Assembly (NCBI RefSeq): GCF_017654505.1
Contig: NC_054536.1
Coordinates: 13,204,794 to 13,268,793 of the forward strand
DNA length: 64,000 nt
Source of the DNA: Polyodon spathula
Taxonomy: Eukaryota; Chordata; Actinopteri; Acipenseriformes; Polyodontidae
Reading direction: 5' to 3'
The notes under the pieces were generated by a model, which saw only the letters and a program-made list of their open reading frames with translations, was not told the origin of the DNA and ran no database searches. Shown here piece after piece: positions 23,443 through 35,277 of this stretch (position 1 is the stretch's first letter; each line of letters starts with the position of its first letter). The position numbers were made by a program, and so were the translations under genes.

Positions 23443-24950
23443 ATAAAAAAGATGTCTTCTACATGAAGATATACCATTGCTTTTCTTTTCACCATATAGC
23501 AGCCACCTTAGGTCACATATAAAAGTGAAACCTCCCCTTTGCAGGATGCTTCATAATACCTTTTAGGAACATAATTCTTGATGTGGCTCCACAAGCATGT
23601 GGATTATAATGTCACTGCCAATTTTACAGTACAAAAAGATTTGTACAGTGTTAAACTGAAGCACAACGAAAACATATTCACAGTGGAGTTTGCCCCCAGT
23701 TTACAGCAGATTGATGTGATCTGTGCTACAGGAAATGGAAAAAAATAAATGTCTCTCAACTGTTCATAGTACATGCAGTGCACCCTACCCCAAGAGTGAG
23801 CTTTTCAAAGAAAACATCAGTGAGCAAGAACAGAAACATGCTGGGAATACTAAAACTGAGATTTGTGTAACAACTGTTGTCTGTTGCATGCTGCCCTTCT
23901 TACCAACCAGGTGAGTGAGGAGGATATGAAACCGTTTAGTGTTGACTTCATCAAAAACATACTAAGCTCTTAGTGTTTGTGGTAGAGTCACATCAATATG
24001 AATAATCCTCTAGTTTTCTTTTGAACTACACATTAACCTATGCCCTTATTGTACAAGAGATGTCACCTTGTTCAGTTTGTTCTGCGGTTTTGGCTGCTCA
24101 AACTGCGAAATGACATATCTTATACAATGAGACAGTCTACACATCCCATATTAACTTATTATAAATCACACAACTGAAGATTGTACTCGGGAATATCTTT
24201 AAACTGAAAAATGTTTTACAAAAATAAAAATATAACTTTAATTCCTCCACTGGTTGTGAAATGGTTAAATGCAATATGAACTGGAATATTGCTGAATAAT
24301 GCATGTTGGCTTATAGGTGCGTGTTGTGGTGAAACTATTTATTAAAAACAAAAATGCTGTAGAGAAAAGTGTGTTTTTAAAAGTTTGTAACGATTTTAGT
24401 AATTTTTTATTGGAGAAACTGGTGTCAGGTTCATCACATTAAGAAAGTATGAAGATAAGAATGATCCATTTTATAAAAAGTACCAGGTATATGTGTGCTT
24501 TGTTTTGATTTTTGAACACTGGAATTAGGTGTGGTGTATATCAAACACAGAACGAAATATATTAAGCAAATTTTGTCAAGCAACAGTATTATTTTACTAG
24601 TCATAAGGTTGACAATGCTTTATACTACTGATAGCTTTTAAAACAGGTTGAATAGAATCTTTAAGCGGAACTAGTCGTGTAACTGCCCCTATAATTCCCT
24701 ATATGTTATTTTTGTATGTGTTTTTTTCAATCATTCTTTCTGCAGTGATTTAGAAGACAAGTCTCAAACCCCAGTGTACTAGAGCGGCCATTCTGAAAAG
24801 AGCTTCGAAACAGACTTTAGAGTTATAAATGTAAAAAGTTGTCAAGATGTTAACAATTGAGGAAAAAAAAAACAACAGGTACTCTATTTAAACAGTTGTA
24901 ACAACACGTGAGGATGTATGATGCTATCTTTTTCAGGCCCCTGCTACTTA
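23443..24950. other. AT-rich DNA, nothing recognised
   Basis: Short chance frames only. Confidence 0.5.
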
Positions 24951-24952
24951 CT

Positions 24953-25520
24953 TGTTACTCACAAAGATAGCCGGAGTGGGGGACATCAGACCAGAAACAG
25001 GAACCAGGAAATAAACAGAGAGAGAGGTGGAGTTTGGTGGAGCTGAGCGAATGGTTTCACTCAGCGTTTAATGAGTAAACAGAACAGTAAATGAAAAGGT
25101 TGTAACAAAAGCAGCACACGGCATGTGAGGCCAAAATAAAGAGACAAACAAAATGGACTAACACTTAACAAAACACGGTGAGCTTCTATTTTATTTTTAC
25201 GATTATTATTATTATTGTTATTACCTCCGTCTCCACACCCATTCTCCACTCACCGAACACACAACCCCGAGTGGGTGAAAACATGTTGCATTTATGCAGC
25301 TGTACTGAGACTCGATTGCTAATCAATCATTCAATTGGAGTCGTGGTACAACTGCACGTGAATTAATAAAGTGCAATTCCCCGTGCTCACATATTATTAC
25401 TTTTTACTTGCACGTGAAGTGCTGTGCAATCCTCATGCCTAAATAAATATACATTTTAAAAACAACATTAACACACAACATATAACACAAAATACACACA
25501 GGGGCGGGCACTTTGCCACA
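24953..25520 (-). mobile_element. Solo LTR, about 568 bp
   Basis: On the minus strand it starts TGTGGCAAAGTGCCC and ends CTTTGTGAGTAACA, with TG...CA ends and near-inverted termini. It matches the 9.3-9.68 kb copy in the opposite orientation over several hundred bases. No flanking internal region, primer site or clean 5-bp target duplication was found. Confidence 0.75.
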
Positions 25521-26171
25521 TTCAGTAACTATACTAATATGACTATGTAAGCAGAATACATGTGGAGTGAATATGAGTCAAAAAATAAATTAATGTAAAT
25601 TCAGTAAATTCTAATTAATAGGATATTATAAAATGTTACTTCATTCTTTATCAGTCTGTTAAAAATAATAAAATAAATAAAATATTTTTTGCACCCATCA
25701 TTTGTTCTTTAAGAAAAATCCAGCATCTTTTATACTACTTAATAGCTCCCCGTATTATATTTTATGTTTAGTTATTAGTTTACTCTATCTAATGTTTAAA
25801 CTAGCTCCTTTTGTAAGAAAACAAAATGCAATGTGATTAGAAAGTAATTTTACCACATCAACGCTTGTGACAAAGTGGTTAATAGTGTGCAGGTGCAGGT
25901 GATCAAAGAACAGACAGATAATTGTAATCTAGGTGAACAGTTTTTTTTTTTTTTAATTTTATTTCCTTATGTCCAGTGCTTGACACTGAAACAAACAGCA
26001 ATTAATAATGCTGGTAAATAATACAGCGGCGTGTACTACTTACATTTATAATCCCTGGGCTGTTCCCAATATAATAGTCCCGTTATTGTGTCCCCCCAAA
26101 TTAAACACAAAACACATACACAAATCTGTTTAGTGCGTGAATTAGTGATTGTGGTACAGTACAGTTTACAG
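25521..26171. other. AT-rich DNA, nothing recognised
   Basis: No supported feature. Confidence 0.5.
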
Positions 26172-26179
26172 TGATACAT

Positions 26180-26566
26180 ATGGGGTGCCATGTGTAAAAA
26201 AAAAAGCGTTAATATTTTAAATATTTTTTGCAAATGAGCTCCGCCCGTTTTGAGCTTTCACGCGATTTGATTGGCTCTTGTAATGCTGACATATCCATAT
26301 TCCCCCCCCCCCGATTAGCATTACAAGAGCCAATCAAATTGTGTGAAAGCACAAAGGAGGCAGAGCTTATTTGCATACAAACACCAGATTTAGCTGGCCA
26401 GTTAAATATTTAGCTAAATGTTAAATCTTGTAACTAGATTTATAAATTATATCTGAATGTACACATTTAAAAAAATATTTATTTGTTTTCACAACATTTA
26501 TAAATCTGGGAAAAAATACAAGATTTAAGCTAAATCTGGGGAAAAAAAAGACACATGGCACCCCAT
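26180..26566. mobile_element. MITE with perfect 16-bp TIRs and an internal hairpin
   Basis: Ends are ATGGGGTGCCATGTGT (26,180-26,195) and its exact reverse complement (26,551-26,566). Flanking octamers TGATACAT and AGATACAA agree at 6 of 8 positions, so a hAT-type 8-bp duplication is possible. Inside is a second inverted repeat: 26,229-26,289 against 26,313-26,376, arms of about 60 bp including TTTGATTGGCTCTTGTAATG, around a loop with a C-run. No coding sequence. Confidence 0.88.
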
Positions 26567-26575
26567 AGATACAAA

Positions 26576-27011
26576 TGAAGTGCTGTCCCGGGTTTGTGCT
26601 GGACTCTGGCGACAGCTCCGGGACGTGTTAGCCATCTAGTGATTACAAGCAACAATAGACAACAAAACAAACACTCACAATTATTCACCACACAAATACA
26701 GGTCCTTCCAGGTCACTTATTAATAACCAAACGGAGGAACAGATTATGATTCTCCATCCCCCTTAAATGCTGTCACGTATGACCCCTTGGTAAACAAATG
26801 CAGCTGCCATTACAATCTACGGCTGCTACATTGTTTCCCTTCCAGGTCAATACTTTCTTGCAATATACGAGTCTTTTTCCAGACTGACCGACTTCCCGAC
26901 CCAGTGAAAGAACTGTCAAGCCAGCCCGTCCAAAAAAACTCTATCCTCACTTAGTAACCTCACAGGTCTGGAGGGAGATTTACAACCAAGGTTCATTGTA
27001 TTTCTTTCACA
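26576..27011 (-). mobile_element. LTR-like repeat, copy 2
   Basis: Same family and orientation as 18,852-19,266. On the minus strand it begins TGTGAAAGAAATAC and ends CAGCACTTCA. It starts nine bases after the MITE end. No target duplication is visible. Confidence 0.65.
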
Positions 27012-27771
27012 ATGCATCATATCATTGAGGTGGTAAATTTACTTTCTAATCACCTTGTATCACACCCTGGTACTGTCCCGTATCACTACTGCAACTCCCT
27101 CCTGGCCGGCACTCCTGCCTCTGCTATTTTTATGTATTCGTACTGTATTTGTGCCATTTGCTGTGCTCCTGGTGCGTTTGCTTTAAATCTAATGCAATCT
27201 AGTGGTCTAGGGTTAAGGTTTAATCATTAGTTGTCCTCTTCTTTAATGACGGTCCCAGGTAGTGAAGTTCTTTGAGTTTGAGTTTTCCTTCAATTTTAAT
27301 TGAATCACTCAGGGTGCCTTCTCGACGGAAATTGAAGCTGACAGTTCAGTTGTTAGCACTGTTTGTTTTTATTATTGGGTGTTAGCTGGATGCTATGTGA
27401 AGTGTTGGTTAAAGATGAAAACAAGTTCCCTTTTCTCTGACTAAAATAAAATTCACTTAAAACAAATACAGCTTCTTCCTTACCATTGAAGTTTTTTTTT
27501 TTCAAACTTACAATGTTTCTCATTGCTCACAGTAACTATACTGAATCAATCTCAACACCTGGAAATTCTACGGAGCCTTGCTTATTATCAGTGTAGATAT
27601 GGTTACCGAGCTACTGCCTTTCTCATCTTTTATTACAAGTAAAAAATGTACATTCACAGACAGTGGCAGTATTTAAAATCTAATCAATCTGTAAACGCTA
27701 CACTGTAATGGCCATTTTGTATTAGCACATTTTGGATACAACGCTGATTCATGCATTCATTGTACCTATTA
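27012..27771. other. AT-rich DNA, nothing recognised
   Basis: No supported feature. Confidence 0.5.
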
Positions 27772-28313
27772 CACCATGTAACAATTATTATTATTTTTTT
27801 TGTTCCTGGGTAGTAAGTGTTATTTCCTAATTGCTTATGCCTCAAAAGTATAAAAAATGGCTATTATTCCCCACAAACTTTGCTTTTGTGACCAGGACAG
27901 TGATATTTCAAAATATCACTATTTCCAATGGGAAAACGGGCAAATGTGTGTGTTTTCGTTCACAGAAAGTCAGAAAAAAACAACATTTGAATCCAAATTA
28001 ACATGTAGTTATACTAACGTAATACAAAAATGACTACAAAAGATTTAGAAGTGAGTAGTTTTTTGAGATTTACGATTATACTGTATTTACAGTATTCATA
28101 TGTTGTTTTTTTCGGACTTTATGTGAACGAAAAGGCACACATTTGCCCGTTTTCCCATTGGAAATAGTGATATTTTGAAATATCACTGTCCTGATCACAA
28201 AAACAAAGTTTGTGGGGAATAATAGCCATTTTCTATACTTTTGAGGCATAAGCAATTAGGAAATAACACTTACTACCCAGGAACTAAAATTGTGTTACAT
28301 AGTGTTATTCAGT
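27771..28313. mobile_element. Foldback (long inverted repeat) element, copy 1
   Basis: Arms of about 200 bp (27,771-27,985 and 28,105-28,313) are reverse complements, with blocks such as CTGGGTAGTAAGTGTTATTT, GGCTATTATTCCCCACAAAC and AATATCACTATTTCCAATGG. They enclose a spacer of about 120 bp. End motif is ACACCATGTAACA / TGTTACATAGTGT. No transposase. A second copy is at 52.13-52.57 kb. Confidence 0.92.
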
Positions 28314-28319
28314 GTGCAA

Positions 28320-29390
28320 GAGAGAATGGAAGTTGATAAAGCTCTTGAGATACAATTGCCATAATTCAAACTTACTGAACTGTTGCTTTGTTGGAAGCTA
28401 ATTGTACTTCATTGTGTATATATCAATTGAAACTGTATTTTTGATTCCTGATATTATTTTGTGTGTAATATCCTTAAAGTATTAGAGAGTGATACTGTAG
28501 CCCAATTAGAAAAGTAATAAGAAAAGAACATTGGAGTGGTCTGAATTGTAAACAAAGCAAGACAGAGCACAAAAACAGACATAGAAAACCAAGTTACTCA
28601 AACAGTGTGCACCTTATTGACCTTAGACACAGCCAGTGTCGGTACAGACTGATTTAGCAATAAGAAAAAAACAATGCTGCAGAACATTGCAGTATGTCTC
28701 ACCCATAGAATATAACAAACGCCGCGGCTCAGGGATTATTCCACCATTTCAAATTGTATACTCTGCGGATACACCTCATTTTCATTCAGTATCCCCCATT
28801 TAATTTAACAGCTGCTGCACACTTGTCTTGGAGTGTGGTAAGCAAATCGCGCCATTCAAGTGAAGTTGTGAGTCAGGAAAAATTTATGTGCTAGGCCAGA
28901 CACAAAAACCAACAAAAATGTGGCCAACAACAGCTCAGATGTGCCTCAGACACCCGTGCACAGGATTTCTGTAGCCCTGATCTAACCCCCGTCCATCACA
29001 GATTTTCAAATGTGTGCCTTCAAACCTAATGTAGATAGCTGATGCAATGATCTAATTCAAGAACATAACTTAACTGTGAACTCTGCATACAATGGTGTTG
29101 GTTCACAAGTATCTTGAGAAACACTCAAATGATAATAAGAAAACTGTGGTAAATTTGCACAAAAGGTAATCTTTAACAAATTTAAGAGTAATACATTCAC
29201 AAAGACAAAGGGTCATTTAAGAAAAAAATGTCCAATTTAAAAATTCAATTTCTTAAAGATTTTATAATCACTCCAACATCATGAAACCTTAAAAGTAGTA
29301 AAATGTACCGGTATGTTTGTGTTTGATAATCTCAAAAACATGCAAATAAATTACTGTTAGATGAACAAGATAAGATTTGTCTTGCGTTTT
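28320..29390. other. AT-rich DNA, nothing recognised
   Basis: No supported gene or repeat. Confidence 0.5.
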
Positions 29391-29400
29391 GAAGAAAAAA

Positions 29401-29443
29401 AAAGCTGTAGTCATGACATTTAATCTGTCATGACTACAGCTTT
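29401..29443. repeat. Perfect 18-bp hairpin with 7-nt loop
   Basis: AAAGCTGTAGTCATGACA (29,401-29,418), loop TTTAATC, then the exact reverse complement (29,426-29,443). Confidence 0.95.
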
Positions 29444-30109
29444 ATCCTCTGGAGTGCACCTAAAGTGCATTGGAGCCATGTTATAAGCATACATTTGGAG
29501 CAATGCCCTTTTCTACAAATTGAGTAGGTCATTGATATAAATCAAATAAAGCAGTGACCACACCGTTGCACCCCGGGGGGAACATAACTCGTCAGACCAG
29601 GGTTTAAAGATGACCTGTCATACACTGACCTACCAAGATTTGCTGGAGAAATGGAAAATGAACAAATCATTTAGTATCCTGCGGTTGTGTTCAAGCTTGG
29701 AGCAGTGAGTGTTGAGATTGATCATGTCAAATAACTTTTATAAATGTCAGGTAACGTGGCCTTTTCTTAAATATTTACCTCAGAAAAATAAGTTCTGTCT
29801 CTTAAAGGGTACATGATTATCAATTGGTACTGGTAATGCTAGTAGCTTGCATTTGGAAATATATGTCTGAGATTTGTGTTGTGCATCATTTAAAATGTGA
29901 AGTTGGAGTTTTGAGTAATTTAATCACTAAATCTATAACGATGATCCTCATTCATAATACCTAAACTTCGCTTTAAGTAAGGGATAAACAATGTTTGCAT
30001 GAGAAACTGTGGATTATTTTCTTACCAATTCAACACTTTGCATTGTTTATGCTACTTAAAGCATTTCTAATTAATTGATACTTGTTGGGTAATGAGGTTC
30101 ATTTGGTAA

Positions 30110-30448
30110 TTGGATTTGTTTTTTGCTCTTTTGTTACGCTTAATTCTAACAGTTAAAAAATCTGCCTCATGTTGTGAGAATGTTGTCATGAGTTCCTCAG
30201 AAATCCCTCTTACAAAGACAAAAGTGTCTGTTGTAAGTGAAGATAGTAGTAAGGCCTATGTTTTAGATGTAGAAAATGAAAGTGAAAAAAAAGCAAAAAA
30301 CAAAGAATGTGAACCAGGAACGGGGAGTAAAGATATCGATCGTTTTGACAACCCTAAAAATGCTGAAGACCTAAATATTGCCAGCAATCGGTTTTCCAGA
30401 AGTACCCAGGCAAAATGTAAGTGGGCTGTAAGCTTGTTTGAACAATAG
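30110..30448 (+). pseudogene. Possible exon of a Crypton/KIAA1958-like protein
   Basis: A plus-strand frame of 112 codons rich in Ser, Lys and Glu. A splice-acceptor-like TTCTAACAG lies near 30,150. The end reads NRFSRSTQAKCKWAVSLFEQ, then a TAG stop (30,446-30,448), then LNKRNVQAQ in the same frame. The segment resembles the start of the tyrosine-recombinase-like domain in KIAA1958 and Crypton-derived proteins, where a Trp often follows (FEQW), so the stop could be a TGG-to-TAG change. The family call is from recalled pattern only. A chance frame is a real alternative. Confidence 0.3.
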
Positions 30449-30479
30449 CTAAACAAAAGAAATGTACAAGCTCAGTGTA

Positions 30480-33400
30480 ATTGATAGAGCTTTACAAAGT
30501 GGTGAGGAAATTACTGTTGTTCCTGAACCTGTCTAGAAGAAATGTGAAATAAGATGTTTATGTGGAAGAGAATTTGTAATTATGAAAACTTTTTTTTTAC
30601 ATTATGTTAATTTACAATTGTATTACTTTTAGCAAACAATATGAAATGCTAAATTGAAATCGCAAGTGTTACATTTGAAATGTGTAATACTGTAATTAAC
30701 TATTGGAATGAATGTTGCACAATAAAATTATGTTTGCTTTTCCGTTGAATTGTTCTGACTGTGGTTTCATTGATGAATCAACCGTTTTCTGTGTATTTGT
30801 AGCATACACTGTGGATTTGTTAATCAACAATATAGCTGCCCCGCACTCCCCTTCTCTTCAAAGCCACACAGCCGCTTTCAGTTTGAAGATTCTTAGAATT
30901 GATCAATCAAAACAGCATAGGGTGACATCAGAGAACTGTTTTAAACATGATAGATTTTTTTTTTTTTTACATTTCTAACCCTTTATAAAAGTGCTCATAA
31001 AAGGGTTCATTGTTTTAATTATTCAGAGCTGGCTTTGAAACCAAAGCATGTTTTTAAAGGGTTCTTAAAGTTTTGTGAATAAAATACAAAATATCACAGC
31101 CTTGGAACCTGGTTTGTTTTAAGAAACAGATATTTAATGAACAATGTCATTTGTGACTTGATTGCATTTTTAACAAATACAATTGATTCAACCACGTCAT
31201 CGCTAAATATCGACAAGATAATAGCCTAATAATCACAAACAACAGGATCTCCCAGATACTTGTAACTCCATTAGCTAGGGATTTCCACATGTAAACAAAG
31301 CGCTGGGGGTGCTTTCTCATCTGACACCACATAGCGCTGTCAATCATGGTACTCCATCCGGGGTTTGTCTTCACAGAGTTAAGGTCAGAAGTATTTAAAA
31401 ATAAATAAATAAAAAATAAATAAGTTTTAAAAAATGAAATGGATAAAGTCAGGATCCACAAGACATAACCTAAGGAATCCAAATGAAATTACCCACAGAG
31501 AATGACTAAACTGACAAATACCCACTAGCTTACTCTTTATCAATTTTTTTTTTTTGGTTCCAGAAAAGGCACACATGACGAGTACTATCCGCCTGCTAGA
31601 TATGCTGATTAAACATGCAGCCGTTTTCTGACATTTGTCAAAACAATTTTTTTCGCAATTCTATAATTAAAAAACATATTGCACTTATTTTTACGAAACT
31701 CGTCCAAAAAATAATCTGTCACACGGACCTTATTAGAAGCTTAATTGGTCCAATTGACTAATTTAGGGTATGGTTAGAACAAAAACTAGGAGGGACATTG
31801 GCCCGCCATGACATGAGTTGTGCACCCCTGGTTTAAAATAACAAATAAAAAATAAAGGCAAAAAATACAACAACATTGATCAAAAGTCCACTTTTATTAA
31901 AAATAATAAACTGCCCCTTCTATAGCATCTCATTATCTTACCACCTACACAACTGAAGACAGGAGTGGTGATTGCACTAAGCTTGCCTAATGCAAGATAC
32001 CCTTAACCCTAATTATAATTATAATGTATTTAAGCACTCTTTACACACTGAATTCAACACATGTTATTATATGCATTTTAGAACCAGTTTTAGCTGATTT
32101 GATTGTGGTTTGTACATATGATCAAAACAGTTTTTAAGCAAAAACAGCTTCTGCGAAAACAAGGGGTGTTATCATCCCTATAAGGTCACAGCTTCACAAA
32201 GTCACTTATCACAAATCCCGGACATGGGAGCTACAAGGTCACGGCAACGTTAGGAAAGAGTCTGAAAAGCCTTACAGTCTGGTCGCCTGTTGTGACTCCA
32301 GCTGCAGTCCTGAAATAGATATTGGATATCTGGAAATAACAGGTTTGACCAGCAACATAGCTTTGTGTACCCTCAGATTTCAGCCTTTGAACAGCTCTGA
32401 CAGTCTTAACAAAAATCTTTGCCATGATTCCCAAACCAGCAACAACAGACAATGTTATCACCTGAGCAACCACTTGACTTGTGCTTCCCCCTAGCAACTA
32501 ATTTCAGTCTCCAGTTCACTTTCATTTTATTTTCTCCCCCGTCCTCAAGCTCAAACTTTATTTTTAAAAACACAGCTAACCATTCACCTTGCCTCTGCTG
32601 CAGCGACTTACTGGTTTCCTTCCTCTCGCTTTTGTACTGTGGTTATTTTAATAAGCCTCACCAGTGGCTGATTAACACACATAGGTAAAGCTCTGTATTC
32701 ACTTGCCGTGTATGAATGAAACCAAAAATCCCAAACAGAAATAGATTGCATGTGCCTGGTTTGAGGTGAAGAAGACCAGCTACAGCTCTTCAAGTCAAAT
32801 GTTGCTCCTTTCATTTTTTTGAGTAGCGTATTATACATTCAGGTGACAGAGGCTTAAATATAGGGATAATTATGTTCTTCACAGCTTTATAAATAAAAAA
32901 TAAAGATGTGGCTGTCAAGTTAAAGGTGTAATTTTTTGCAAGAAATGAAAGAAATTGTATGATTTGAAAGTGACAGGAAAAGTGTAAGGCTGAAGTGACA
33001 AAGGACGCCAATGTTATAAATGCTGAGTCATGTGAGGCAGAGTATAGATGTTTTTACCAAGTTTCTCTCAATAATGGCTCACTTGCAATAATCTGCCTCA
33101 TTCTATGTCCATCTGTGGCTTTTGAGGAACATCATTCTGATTCAACAGGAGATTGAGTAAATAATAAAATCAAATTTTAATACTGTACTACATTAGGTAA
33201 TGAGCAAACACTGTGCTGGCAACTAATATGCACAAATATACACACAGTTTCATTTCTGTATCATTTTAAAATGTCTAGTAGACCTAAAAAAATGCATAGG
33301 GATAAATCAATACATCTTTTCCAAATCTTGCCCACCTCCCCTGCGCCTTCTGCCAGTAATCAGGAGCTGTGCAATTGTGGCATGTGAAACATATATATTT

Positions 33401-33738
33401 TATAACCCTCTTATAGCAGAATGGGGTGCAAAACTACCCCACAAATGTATCATGTGCATTTTGAAGAAGACGGATTACTACTGTTTCCTGAAAACAGAAA
33501 TTACTTGGAGGTCTTTAACTAGAAGATGACCTGTGTGGGTGGCTGAGCTCTCAACAACCTAATGGTCATCTTCTGCCAGTCAAGGACTTACAGAGAGATT
33601 ACTGAAGCTGGGCTTTCCCATTTCTTTTAAGTGGAATATAGCAAGGCCTTATTTCTACTTTGTTGGAGAGGAGGTGATACAATTACATTATTGTCACAAG
33701 TCGGAAAATTGCAAAGGTCTGGAATTGCTGCTAGCCCA
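30480..33738. other. AT-rich DNA with unrecognised small frames
   Basis: Minus-strand frames at 31,147-31,482 and 32,231-32,497 were examined. The second encodes a short peptide with one hydrophobic segment (VVAQVITLSVVAGLGIMAKI), which I do not recognise; it could be an exon or chance. Nothing else is supported. Confidence 0.4.
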
Positions 33739-34094
33739 TTAACACTAGCACCACCATAGCTGCTTTTGAACGTTTTTTGCAATGCAAATTGAATACCTCG
33801 TGCATGTCTGTTCTTAAGTGTTACTAAATATTTTAATTAAATACCCATATGGTGTTTCAGCTGCAGAATCGTAAAAATGAATACGTTATAAGCACTTGCT
33901 TCTTCAACCGCTAGTTGTCACAAAATATACACATTGAATCACAATACAGTGTGATATAGCTATACTACTTTTTTCTCGTCTGCCTGTTCTCTGAATAGTT
34001 ACCACCAACAGTTCAAGCCTTGTGAGCCCCCCTGCACTCCACTACACTCCTCAGGCAGAATGACTGTGCCACCCTGAGTGTGTACATGTGTAAA

Positions 34095-34571
34095 ACAATT
34101 TAAAAAATGTGCTTATTCCAAGCTCTCGGCACAAATCAGTGACAATCGGGACTGATGCTAAACGAAACCCAGAGACACTTGCATTTTACAATGCAACGAA
34201 GTACGGTGTGGATATACTGGGTCAAATAGCACAGCTTTATTCTGTCACTGTCAAAGGTGGTACTCACAGGTGGCCTGTGGCTGTTTTCGATCTGGCTTTT
34301 GTTTTATACAAGGAGTGCACCGACAACACAATCACTCGGAGGGGCTTCATTTTGCAGCTAGACCTGGAGCTACGGCAGAAACATTTTGATGACATACGAA
34401 AGCCAGCTGGAAAATGCCCCTCAACCTTCAGCCAGCGTTGCGTCCACTGGCACATGGAATAAAAGACAATGCCAGGTTGCTAAATGCAATAAAAAGATAA
34501 CTTTTTATGTCTGCGCCTGTTGTGAAAAGGCAGTGTGGCAAATGCACTGGAAAAGCGTGTTTTTTGCATAG
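34095..34571 (+). pseudogene. piggyBac transposase C-terminal part, frameshifted
   Basis: The first frame (34,109 to about 34,420) encodes PETLAFYNATKYGVDILGQI and HRWPVAVFDLAFVLYKEC, the conserved region after the DDE core of PiggyBac/PGBD transposases. After a frameshift near 34,390-34,425 the second frame gives QCQVAKCNKKITFYVCACCE, the C-terminal Cys-rich zinc-binding domain, ending at 34,571. The expected final Cys/His ligands are partly lost (AVWQMHW). The N-terminal half and the catalytic Asp residues are absent. Confidence 0.88.
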
Positions 34572-34711
34572 ATTGTACTTAGAAGCTGCAATAGAACTCT
34601 GAACAGACGACAAAGCCTTTGAATTCTGTTTCACTCAAAGTACTTTCACGTTGTTATATTTTTGTTTTATGCTATTTTTATAACTAGTTATGTATGTTTT
34701 ATAATTTTATA

Positions 34712-34985
34712 TAGGATGTTGTGTGGTCCAGTGGATAAAGAACCAGGCTTATAACCAGCAAGTCCCCTGTTCAAATTCCATCTCAACCACTGCCTCATTG
34801 TGTGACCCTGACCAAGTCACTTAACCTCCTTGTGCTCCATCTTTTGGGTTAGATGTTGTTGTAAGTGACTCTGCAGCTGATGCATAGTTCACACACCCTA
34901 GTCTTGTATCTTGTAAAGCGCTTTGTGGTGGTGATCCACTATGAAAGGCGCTATATAAAGATTATTATTATTATTATTATATGTG
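34712..34985 (+). mobile_element. tRNA-derived SINE nested in piggyBac element
   Basis: The tRNA-like head has an A box TGGTCCAGTGG (34,727-34,737) and a B box GTTCAAATTCC (about 34,770). The body and tail end with GATCCACTATGAAAGGCGCT and an (ATT)n run. RNA polymerase III internal promoter boxes and the tail make this a full-length or nearly full-length SINE. It lies between the transposase remnant and the right end of the piggyBac element. Confidence 0.9.
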
Positions 34986-35277
34986 CATACAGCTTTCTAC
35001 ACTTGTTTACACAGAAGTTTATTGCATAAAGTCTATTTTATTTCAGTTTTTCATTTCTATGTATATGTGTTCTTTGAAAAAAATAAGAAAAGTTAAATTT
35101 TCTATGTAAATACGTTGTTTCTGCTCCGAAAATGTTACGTATGATATTCCTGAATAAACACTAAGTTGTATCCGATTGTTTTTCATTTTCATATCAAAGC
35201 CATTTTAAAATGGAGCTGCACATTTTGCGGGTGCAGCAGTTGTATGTAGTCCAAATTCTCGGCGGTTCTAGTGTTAA

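Larger units (their letters stand above)
33743..35273 (+). mobile_element. piggyBac element remnant bounded by TTAA
   Basis: Left end CACTAGCACCACC directly follows TTAA (33,739-33,742). The right end GGCGGTTCTAGTG directly precedes TTAA (35,274-35,277). The ends are inverted with 2 mismatches in 13. TTAA target sites are the signature of piggyBac. The inside holds only the C-terminal part of the transposase plus a nested SINE, so it is internally deleted and inactive. Confidence 0.9.

Noticed and set aside
31147..31482. 111-codon minus-strand frame
   Set aside because: No recognisable motif; AT-rich composition gives hydrophobic-looking chance frames.
32231..32497. 88-codon minus-strand frame with one hydrophobic segment
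   Set aside because: Looks protein-like at its start, but I cannot match it to a family and no neighbouring exon supports it.
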